This document shows, in pieces, positions 1 through 6,585 of a stretch of 64,000 nt of DNA. Below the pieces are notes generated by a model that saw nothing but the letters and a program-made list of their open reading frames with translations, was not told where the DNA came from and did no database searches. Source of the DNA: Pseudoalteromonas luteoviolacea (GTDB lineage Bacteria > Pseudomonadota > Gammaproteobacteria > Enterobacterales > Alteromonadaceae); assembly GCF_021654285.1 (NCBI RefSeq), contig NZ_JAKFZS010000029.1:1-64000 (forward strand), in the 5' to 3' direction. Within the stretch, counting starts at the first letter, position 1, and each line of letters starts with the position of its first letter. The translations under genes were made by a program, and so were the position numbers.

Positions 1-137
1 GGGAGCATTAAAAATAAAAATCTACCCCTTTTGTTACTTCAAACGTAAGTATCAGTTTGATAATATAAAGATGAGCCTGATTTGGCGGTTAGGTTTAAAA
101 ATGTTTCTCCGTTGTGCATATTACAGCGGTTAAGTTA

Positions 138-164
138 GCGCAGAGAATTGATAACCCTCTGCGC
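138..164 (-). terminator. Hairpin behind the small secreted-protein genes
   Basis: An 8-bp perfect stem (GCGCAGAG with CTCTGCGC, 11-nt loop) lies six bases beyond the stop at 170 of the minus-strand cluster. There is no good U tract on the minus strand, so it is either a weak intrinsic terminator or a 3' end-protecting hairpin. The stretch 1-137 is AT-rich and I see no gene in it. Confidence 0.45.
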
Positions 165-169
165 CTTTC

Positions 170-318
170 TTAAACCACTTTAGGTGGATCTGGAATGCTA
201 CCTGGTCCAGAGCCGCATAAGCTTGTTTTGTGTTTAGGCCAAGCTCCATCACCACTACCTGCAGCACTAGCGGATGCTGCAAACAAAAACATCAAGATAG
301 TTAAAAAATATATTTCAT
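170..318 (-). pseudogene. Small secreted peptide, frameshifted in a T6 run
   Basis: An ATG at 318 with an AAGGATT-type ribosome site starts MKYIF and then hits TAA after a run of six T. One more T would open a 49-residue protein with a textbook signal peptide (MKYIFLTIL, then MFLFAASASA), an AAG cleavage region and a mature part rich in Gly and Pro with a single Cys. The downstream frame also contains an internal ATG at 292 that would give 40 residues. The alternatives are a recent 1-bp deletion, a phase-variable homopolymer or a sequencing error. It is the last member of a cluster of small exported proteins. Function unknown. Confidence 0.5.
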
Positions 319-347
319 AGTTAATCCTTTAATAAATACCAATACCC

Positions 348-440
348 TTAAGCAGGGTAAATGATAATTCCACCGCTGTTGGCGTGTGCTTGACAAATAC
401 TCATTGCAAATAGGATTGCGGTAATAGCTACTTTTTTCAA
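348..440 (-). CDS. 30-residue signal-peptide-bearing peptide
   Basis: The start is TTG at 440, seven bases after a strong AAGGAG site. It encodes MKKVAITAILFAMSICQAHA followed by about ten mature residues ending in IIIYPA. The Lys-Lys, hydrophobic core and AHA cleavage site are typical of a Sec signal peptide, so the mature product would be only about ten residues. It lies 11 bases downstream of the 134-residue exported protein and before the frameshifted peptide gene, probably in one transcript. I do not recognise a family. It could be a secreted signal or a lysogenic-conversion factor. Confidence 0.45.
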   Translation of the reverse strand: MKKVAITAILFAMSICQAHANSGGIIIYPA

Positions 441-451
441 TTCAAACTCCT

Positions 452-856
452 TCACATAAACTTTTTAGGCGGGTTGTGATCGCCCTGATTAACTGTCCAT
501 ACTGTAACATCTAGCTCTTTGTCTTCAATGGTTTTTTCAATACGCCGCAGGTAGCGTTCTTTTGTTTTTGAGTTTACGATTAAAACAATACCTGCCTTTT
601 TACCCGTCATTGCTGAATAATATAATGACTGCCCTATCGCTTCGGCCCACTTTTTAGCAAAATCATACTCAATAGCATATTCATCGTTTAGACAATCAAT
701 GCGTGTTTTGTCGGGCAGCCGATGTTCAATTTCACCACGACAGTGAAACTCCACAAAATCAGCCTCATACTTTAATGTTTTTTCAGGAATGCTTAAGCCG
801 TCACTTGAAAGTACAGCACTACTTAAAAAAGCAGATGCTATCAATAAATGTTTCAC
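452..856 (-). CDS. Exported protein with nuclease-like core, unknown function
   Basis: This 134-residue protein begins with GTG after an AGAG site. An N-terminal hydrophobic segment (residues 3-17) looks like a signal peptide. Residues about 50-80 contain an RIDCL strand, then AIEYDF, then AEAIGQSLYYS, an arrangement like the D...E-x-K plus Q-x-x-x-Y core of PD-(D/E)XK nucleases. The catalytic Lys position appears to be Asp, so activity is doubtful. It lies three bases behind the regulator at 860-1141, probably in the same operon. Candidates are a periplasmic nuclease relative or a structural derivative. I cannot name the family, and the nuclease link is inference from motif spacing only. Confidence 0.7.
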   Translation of the reverse strand: MKHLLIASAFLSSAVLSSDGLSIPEKTLKYEADFVEFHCRGEIEHRLPDKTRIDCLNDEYAIEYDFAKKWAEAIGQSLYYSAMTGKKAGIVLIVNSKTKERYLRRIEKTIEDKELDVTVWTVNQGDHNPPKKFM

Positions 857-859
857 AAT

Positions 860-1141
860 TTACTCTTTTTCTATTTTGAAAAACTCTCCCAATGACATAG
901 AGGCCAACTCTGGATAAGCCTCTACAAACTTCCCCAAAAAGTCGAGCCCGGGGTTACCCCTTCCAGGTTGAAGCCGGTTACTAAAAGTATTTAATTCACT
1001 CTGACTATCAGGTTCACATCCATAAACCTGACGAAACAAAACCCTGTTGCTAGCTTCGCCTTTTAAACTTGTCAATACAGAGAGTCCAGCCTCTATATGC
1101 CGCCTGTCTGTTTCTTTCTTTTTTGGCATTTCGCTCGCCAT
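860..1141 (-). CDS. Small XRE-like regulator divergent from C5 methyltransferase
   Basis: This 93-residue protein starts with ATG at 1141, preceded by GGGGAA. The N-terminus is basic, and residues 25-85 are helical, with NRLQPGRGNP in the place of a recognition-helix turn and a conserved-looking LGEFF end. This resembles small phage and plasmid Cro/XRE regulators. It is divergently arranged with the cytosine methyltransferase at 1290, and four operator-like repeats lie between them. It probably controls its own transcription and the methyltransferase, as C proteins do in restriction-modification systems. DNA binding is inferred. Confidence 0.65.
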   Translation of the reverse strand: MASEMPKKKETDRRHIEAGLSVLTSLKGEASNRVLFRQVYGCEPDSQSELNTFSNRLQPGRGNPGLDFLGKFVEAYPELASMSLGEFFKIEKE

Positions 1142-1184
1142 ATATTCCCCGTTATTGCTCGAATCATAGAGTGATCTAAAAGTT

Positions 1185-1276
1185 AAATCAAAAAAGACTT
1201 AAATTAAATCATAAATGATTTGACATTAAATCAAAGATGATTAATTATAATCCACATATTAAGTCAAAGATGATTT
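1185..1276. promoter_or_regulatory. Four phased operator repeats, AAATCA-N4-TGATTT type
   Basis: Four copies of a 16-bp imperfect palindrome lie between the divergent regulator and the methyltransferase, at 1185-1200 (weakest), 1206-1221 (perfect half-sites), 1228-1243 and 1261-1276. Their starts are 21, 22 and 33 bp apart, close to two, two and three helical turns, so bound dimers would sit on one face. The last copy ends 13 bp before the methyltransferase ATG, which fits repression of that gene. Confidence 0.75.
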
Positions 1277-1289
1277 AAAGGGAATAGGT

Positions 1290-2171
1290 ATGAACATTTC
1301 AGTTAACAGTTATTTTTGTGGTGCGGGGCTATTTGATAGCGGCTTATTAGATGCAGGTATTAATATCAATCAGGCATTTGAGTTAGACAAAGAGGCCGTG
1401 AAAACCTACGAGCACAACTTTGGTGATCACATTAAACACTGTGATATAGCTGAAGAGCTGGTACTAGAGCAAGACACTTGCCACGGCATGGTATTCACTT
1501 ATCCATGTACTAAATACTCAACCATTGCCGACATTCACGGCACACGTACAGGCGATGAGCTTTTCTTACACGCATTGCGGCACCTAGCCATTGCCAGACC
1601 CGAGTTTTATGTAGTTGAAAATGTGCCTGGCATGAGAGCCTTTCCGCTAGTAATGGAAGCAATGACGAAAATGCCAGATTACTATGTACAAGTGTTTTGC
1701 CCAATTAAAGCGACTACGTGGCTACCACAAAGACGAGATCGGTTAATTATAGTCGGCACAAGGCGTAGCTTTTCAATTCGCCCACCAGCAAACACAAAGC
1801 AACTGCCGCTATCAGCTGTATTAGAGAGTGATCCTCAAGTCACATTACCAAAAGCTATTACTGCACGCATGAATGGCGAGTACCGTGATTTACCCATCAT
1901 TAGCGATCCAGATAAAGGTGATATAGCGCCTACATGCGTTGCACATTACGCCAAAGATAAATCAACTCGTTTGGTCGTAGATAAACGCTTTCCAATGGGT
2001 GTAAGGCCCTACTCGGTTAGAGAGTTTGCGCGCCTACAGGGGCTTAATGATGGTTTCAAGTTTCCCGTATCTAACACCTCTGCTTATAAGCAGATCGGGA
2101 ACGGTGTACCTAGACCAGTAGGTCAATGGATTGGCAGCGAAATGACACGTTATATGAATCAATTAAATTAA
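1290..2171 (+). CDS. C5-cytosine DNA methyltransferase
   Basis: The protein has 293 residues and would transfer methyl from S-adenosylmethionine to C5 of cytosine in DNA. The ordered motifs are visible: motif I FCGAGLFDSGL (residues 9-19), motif IV YPCT with catalytic Cys73, motif VI ENVPG (110-114), motif VIII QRRDRLIIVG (147-156) and motif X IGNGVPRPVG near the end. Motif IV has PCT where PCQ is usual. The start is ATG at 1290 after AAAGGGAATAGG. No recognisable restriction enzyme accompanies it, so it is probably a solitary phage-borne methyltransferase that masks host restriction sites or alters host expression. The operator array upstream suggests tight control. Confidence 0.93.
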   Translation: MNISVNSYFCGAGLFDSGLLDAGININQAFELDKEAVKTYEHNFGDHIKHCDIAEELVLEQDTCHGMVFTYPCTKYSTIADIHGTRTGDELFLHALRHLAIARPEFYVVENVPGMRAFPLVMEAMTKMPDYYVQVFCPIKATTWLPQRRDRLIIVGTRRSFSIRPPANTKQLPLSAVLESDPQVTLPKAITARMNGEYRDLPIISDPDKGDIAPTCVAHYAKDKSTRLVVDKRFPMGVRPYSVREFARLQGLNDGFKFPVSNTSAYKQIGNGVPRPVGQWIGSEMTRYMNQLN

Positions 2172-2220
2172 CTTTGAAAATCGAATTTTCTAATAATTGG
2201 AAAATATCAGGGGGTCTTGC

Positions 2221-3072
2221 ATGAGTGATTTAACAGCATCGTTAACAGAATATGTAAACATGCAAACAACTGTTTCAGCACTGAGTTATAAAGCGATTGC
2301 TGAAAACAATGATTGCAGCGCAGATCAGGTCAGGCGCAGAGTTGGCGATTTAATCAAAGCTAGAAAAGAGCTAGTGAAAAAGAATAAAGCCACCCCTAAG
2401 AGAGAAGAAAAACAGCCGTTAAATGGTGATTTAGAGTCCTTAATTTCAACATTAATTAGAAAGGTTGATGCGTTAGACAAAAAAGTCACCAAGCTAGTTA
2501 ATAGTGAGTGGATTGAATATGACGGTAAGAACCAACCACTGAACGAATGCGAAGTAAAAGTGAAGCTTTCTAACGGCGATTTTATCACTGGTAATAGCAA
2601 TCAGATGCCGTGGCAAACCAAGCAGCAGAAAATAGATTGGCTAAATAATTATATGGAAATTAGTTTCAGTGGCAAATATAGCGAATCAGATGAGCATGAA
2701 TTGCTGCGTGTTGATTTGGTGAAAGAAGAAGCTAAAAAGAATGGGTTAGACATTGACTATAACTTAGAGCATTTTGACTTCAAATTAGATAGTGAGGTCA
2801 AAGGGGAAGCGGAGCTGTACGATTATGAAATTGAAATTTATGGCAAAGACATAAAGGAAGCGCTCAGGTTATACAGAAGTAATTATCATATGGCTTATAA
2901 AATTTTGGTGAACAAGCATTGGGATTCATTTGTAAAACAAAAATTTGCAGAAAACCAAAATGATATTAATAAGCCTTACGTTATTGAATATCAGGTGTTG
3001 CCGAATCCAAACAAAACAGTGATGAACAAGCTTGATTCATTAACTAAAAAAGTCAATCAGCTACTTGATTAA
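2221..3072 (+). CDS. Unknown protein with N-terminal HTH, behind methyltransferase
   Basis: I chose ATG at 2221 (283 residues) because an AGGGGG site lies about ten bases before it; a TTG at 2197 would add eight residues. Residues 15-60 look like a helix-turn-helix (YKAIAEN...SADQVRRRVGDL), followed by a charged helix, and a C-terminal helix (LDSLTKKVNQLL) mirrors the middle one (VDALDKKVTKLV). The centre is mixed alpha/beta, with WIEYDG and KVKLSNGD. It starts 49 bp after the methyltransferase and is probably cotranscribed. Position would fit a cognate endonuclease or an accessory factor, but I see no catalytic motif. Confidence 0.75.
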   Translation: MSDLTASLTEYVNMQTTVSALSYKAIAENNDCSADQVRRRVGDLIKARKELVKKNKATPKREEKQPLNGDLESLISTLIRKVDALDKKVTKLVNSEWIEYDGKNQPLNECEVKVKLSNGDFITGNSNQMPWQTKQQKIDWLNNYMEISFSGKYSESDEHELLRVDLVKEEAKKNGLDIDYNLEHFDFKLDSEVKGEAELYDYEIEIYGKDIKEALRLYRSNYHMAYKILVNKHWDSFVKQKFAENQNDINKPYVIEYQVLPNPNKTVMNKLDSLTKKVNQLLD

Positions 3073-3078
3073 TCAAGT
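3063..3078. repeat. 16-bp perfect palindrome over a stop codon
   Basis: ACTTGATTAATCAAGT spans the TAA stop of the preceding plus-strand gene. It could be a protein-binding site or a weak terminator stem without a loop. The 140 bp between here and the tail-tip gene hold nothing else I can name. Confidence 0.3.
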
Positions 3079-3218
3079 GGTTTAAATGTTGGAATACGTA
3101 AATATTCACAGTTTACGACATTTCAGCGGTAGGATTTATTTAAACCTCTAATTCTGAATACGGCAGATCGGGCGCTGCACCAACAATGCGCCCGCCCTCA
3201 ATTTAAGCACCACCATAG

Positions 3219-5717
3219 CTAGTCGGGGGCGCTAGAATTATCATCCGCATAAACTCTAGGGTCATCTAAAAGCGCCACGACACTGGCACTACTGGTTCCG
3301 CTGGGCTTCACTTCTTTAATTAATATACTATTGCACCACCTCCCGCTCACACCAAACATATAGAATGGCGACTCAAATCTACCATCAAATGTAGGCACAA
3401 AGTCTAAGTCTTGGTTTATGACGACCTCATTAGCATTTACACCTTTTGTGGCTGCGTATGGACCGCTCAAGCGTCCGTTTGGCTTTCTGAGTGCAATAAC
3501 ATGACTTTGACCAGATTGCCATTGTGGTGCGTTGTTTAAGTGCAAGGTGCGACCTATTGCGTACTCAACACGACCACTTTGTTCGTAACCGGGTATGTCA
3601 TCAGCAACAGCGCAATAATCAAGATAACGACTATTAAACGCATCCATTTCAGTTTTCCACTCAAACCGAGTACGTCTATAGCGGCGCTCTCGACGTTTAC
3701 GCATGCCGTGTTGATAGGCTTTGTCTCTGCTGGTAATACCAAACGCACGGATTTTTTCGGGGTTTATGCCTTGGTCGCCTGCAAGTAAGCACATTACGGT
3801 GGCAGGCTTCCACGTCACAGGATCAAAATATTCGACTTCGACGCCATCGTGTTCGTCATCATCAAGCAGCTTAATGGTGCGTTTAAGCTCACCGATGTAG
3901 TTATCTGGCGTATACGTATGTTGATACTGAGTGCGTGGCTGGTCACGTACAGGGATGATTTGACCATAATCAATGGTCGGCTCGGCAAAGCCACACGCTA
4001 AAATGCGCTTTAATGCCGCAAATAACGTGCTGTCACTTTCAAATACGGCATTAAATTCATCACCTCGATTGCGCCAAGTGGTATGCAAGGCGGCAAGTTC
4101 TTCAAGACCGATTTGCTCATCTGTATGACCAACTTTTTTAATCGCATACGCAAAAGCCGGTGCAATGTCATTAGTGGCTTTTGGCGTGGTCCATACGCCA
4201 TTTTCGTACATTGGCAGTTTGCGTGTCGCGGTTACATTCAGTTTATTTTCAGCGCTGCCAGCCAGTGCATTGTTACCTCTGATTTCGAGCGCGATGGTGG
4301 TCCAATCAGGGTAGCGGCTATGCGTTGGCAATTCGGCTTTTAACTGCGTCCAAAAAACGGTGTCATAAACGCGAGTATCATCATACGCCTGTGTCACACG
4401 TTTAACGCGCACCTCGGGCCTCATTTCTGTACTTAATATGATTTGTATCGTTTCGGCCAGTTCGTCATTAGTCGCATTGCTGAATGTTTTTGTGTGCTGC
4501 TGCCAAGTGCTTGCGTCCTCGTCTCTGTACTCAATTAACAGCTCAACGGTTTTATTTGTAATGTTGCCATTATCATCTAGCTCACCCAAGCCCCGTGGCA
4601 ATTTAAAATCTAACCATAGTTTTTTGGTTTTCTCACCCTCTGGGATTGCAAAAAACGCACCGACGAACTCACCGTCACCACTGCCATTTTCAAGCGTAAT
4701 GATTGCCGATGAGTGGGACTCTAGCACAAAGCCTGTCCAGCTATCATCATCCTCATATTGTGCATTTACTTTTTGCAGCGAGCTGCCATCAATAGATTTT
4801 GAAACTAAGCGGTACAAACCGTCATTCTGACCGCTATTTGTACCTGATACATTTAAAATTTCATCAATTTCAAAAGGCGGGATAGTTTTTATAATTTTTG
4901 GCTCATTACCCCCATCAAACTGAGTGGTTACACTTGTTATTCTTTTACCACTAAATGACCACTTCCGGGGGCTACTACTGCCACCAGAGCTGCCAATCTT
5001 GCCTTTTAGCTCAAAACCTTGTTGGCCTGCGCTGCCGCCCACCTCTTTTGATGTATAGACGTTGCGGTGCGCTTCATGACCTGTGACCAGTTCATTAGGT
5101 CCGAATACTTGACAATTTACATCAGCGCCATAGCGATTGATTGGCGTTTCACCAATTTTGATCAATTCTGCTGGCAAGTCATATTCGCCCACGCCGATAC
5201 ACATAAACAAATACAAATACTGTTCGTTGTTTTTGTATTCTCTTCGCGGTGGTGCTAGGTAACTCGGATAATAGTTATGCGTGCCAAAAATCTCAGGCAC
5301 AACGCCCATTAAACGCGCTCGGTTTCCTTGTACGTTGGCGTCATAAATGCTTGATCCATCCGGCGTGGTTGAGCTGTAATTGTCAGGAATTTGGCTCATT
5401 GCATAGATGGCCGTGCCGACGGCAACTATGGCTATAACTGCTAATGTGATAGTCGCAGGATCTTTTGGTTCGACCGTAATGCTAACCGTATCATGCTCAC
5501 ATAGCGCATAGTTAAGCCATTGCGCTGGCTGTAATGACTGGCCGTTAATCATCACACTGAAAGGCGGTGGTAGCTGCGCATCATACGACGGTACATTGGC
5601 AATGAGCCATTGCTTCAATGTCTGACCAACAAAGCCTGTGCATGGCTCATAAATAGACGTATCTAGTTTATTTGGATAGACGTTGATTGATACAGATTTA
5701 TTTGTCTCTATAAGCAT
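3219..5717 (-). CDS. Tail tip attachment protein J (host specificity)
   Basis: The protein has 832 residues and is the distal tail-tip protein of a lambda-like siphophage, which binds the host receptor. Residues 1-75 hold a ubiquitin-like fold seen at the start of many J proteins, followed by a hydrophobic stretch (about 85-105) and then IYDANVQGNRARLMGVVPEIFG, typical of the J family. It is shorter than lambda J (over 1,100 residues), and the C-terminal receptor-binding part is likely reduced. The start at 5717 overlaps the NlpC gene by 20 bp. It is the last structural gene of the late operon. Confidence 0.85.
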   Translation of the reverse strand: MLIETNKSVSINVYPNKLDTSIYEPCTGFVGQTLKQWLIANVPSYDAQLPPPFSVMINGQSLQPAQWLNYALCEHDTVSITVEPKDPATITLAVIAIVAVGTAIYAMSQIPDNYSSTTPDGSSIYDANVQGNRARLMGVVPEIFGTHNYYPSYLAPPRREYKNNEQYLYLFMCIGVGEYDLPAELIKIGETPINRYGADVNCQVFGPNELVTGHEAHRNVYTSKEVGGSAGQQGFELKGKIGSSGGSSSPRKWSFSGKRITSVTTQFDGGNEPKIIKTIPPFEIDEILNVSGTNSGQNDGLYRLVSKSIDGSSLQKVNAQYEDDDSWTGFVLESHSSAIITLENGSGDGEFVGAFFAIPEGEKTKKLWLDFKLPRGLGELDDNGNITNKTVELLIEYRDEDASTWQQHTKTFSNATNDELAETIQIILSTEMRPEVRVKRVTQAYDDTRVYDTVFWTQLKAELPTHSRYPDWTTIALEIRGNNALAGSAENKLNVTATRKLPMYENGVWTTPKATNDIAPAFAYAIKKVGHTDEQIGLEELAALHTTWRNRGDEFNAVFESDSTLFAALKRILACGFAEPTIDYGQIIPVRDQPRTQYQHTYTPDNYIGELKRTIKLLDDDEHDGVEVEYFDPVTWKPATVMCLLAGDQGINPEKIRAFGITSRDKAYQHGMRKRRERRYRRTRFEWKTEMDAFNSRYLDYCAVADDIPGYEQSGRVEYAIGRTLHLNNAPQWQSGQSHVIALRKPNGRLSGPYAATKGVNANEVVINQDLDFVPTFDGRFESPFYMFGVSGRWCNSILIKEVKPSGTSSASVVALLDDPRVYADDNSSAPD

Positions 5718-6093
5718 AATACTTGGTCACTAACGCTAGGCGCTCAAAGTCACGCCGTTTTATGATTTCTGCGCCGTATTGGCGACTGGTATGGATAACT
5801 TGCAGCAAACCGCCAACTTCAACACAAATACCCACATGGACCAGCACACCGCGTCTAAATAAGCACGCAATTGCGCCTGCCTTTGGCTGGCATGGGTCAA
5901 ACTCGTATTGGATTTGTTCAAAGCTGTTATGCAGTGATTGCTTGTCGTCGGGGTGAACATGACCAAAACTTTCAAACAGCGGATAAGCAAAGTCATGGTG
6001 TCCAATCCATCGCACTTTGCCCCAGCAATCCCAACCAGCAAGGTCACGGCCACCGTCCACATACGGCACTTGTAAATATTGATTTAAATCCAT
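5698..6093 (-). CDS. NlpC/P60 tail peptidase (gpK-like)
   Basis: This 131-residue tail assembly peptidase has the NlpC/P60 fold. The catalytic Cys is C23 in GWDCWG, the His is H86 in LVHVGI, and H101 in VIHT is the third polar residue. Lambda gpK has an extra JAMM domain that is absent here. It would sit at the tail tip and cut peptidoglycan stems during DNA entry. It lies two bases after the preceding tail gene and overlaps J. Confidence 0.88.
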   Translation of the reverse strand: MDLNQYLQVPYVDGGRDLAGWDCWGKVRWIGHHDFAYPLFESFGHVHPDDKQSLHNSFEQIQYEFDPCQPKAGAIACLFRRGVLVHVGICVEVGGLLQVIHTSRQYGAEIIKRRDFERLALVTKYYAYRDK

Positions 6094-6095
6094 GC

Positions 6096-6584
6096 TTAAA
6101 CGTACTTTAGTCCCGGTGCTGTGGATGGTGTAAACCGTGCTTTTGGGAATGCTTTATTTACCAGATCACCAAAACTTGCTACCACCTGCACACTGCGGCG
6201 TGTAGCTTGCAATTGCTCCGTTGTAAATACAAGCGGAGCGTGAGCGGGCTCGGTTAAGTCTCTGGCACGATAAACGCGGTAAACCGCTCGGACCTTATCC
6301 CCCGCTTCAATCGCCACATTACACCGCATCAACACCTCACCCGTCACATTATCTAACTGAAACTGTAAGTCTTGATGGCCTTTAGTGCTTTTTGGCGGCA
6401 AGGACACGGCAAAACCACACGCGGTAAACGTCACGGTCTCGCCTGTTTCTAGCGTTAATTGCAGGTCATCATGGCCTTGGCACAAATAAATTGCGCCAAG
6501 GGCCTCAGAGATTAATGTGAGTGTATGAATAGGTAGGTCGTTGACAGGTGCGCTGGCGTAAAGTATTTCTAACGCTTCACTCAT
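6096..6584 (-). CDS. Minor tail protein, DUF1833-like
   Basis: The protein has 162 residues and begins SEALEILYASAPVNDLPIHTL, which resembles DUF1833 tail proteins found between the fibre or tape-measure genes and NlpC in siphophages. It is predicted to be all beta, with a late DLVNKAFPKARF segment. It is one base from the fibre gene above and two from the peptidase below, so translation is probably coupled. It likely forms part of the tail-tip complex in the place of lambda L. No catalytic residues are seen. Confidence 0.72.
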   Translation of the reverse strand: MSEALEILYASAPVNDLPIHTLTLISEALGAIYLCQGHDDLQLTLETGETVTFTACGFAVSLPPKSTKGHQDLQFQLDNVTGEVLMRCNVAIEAGDKVRAVYRVYRARDLTEPAHAPLVFTTEQLQATRRSVQVVASFGDLVNKAFPKARFTPSTAPGLKYV

Positions 6585-6585
6585 A

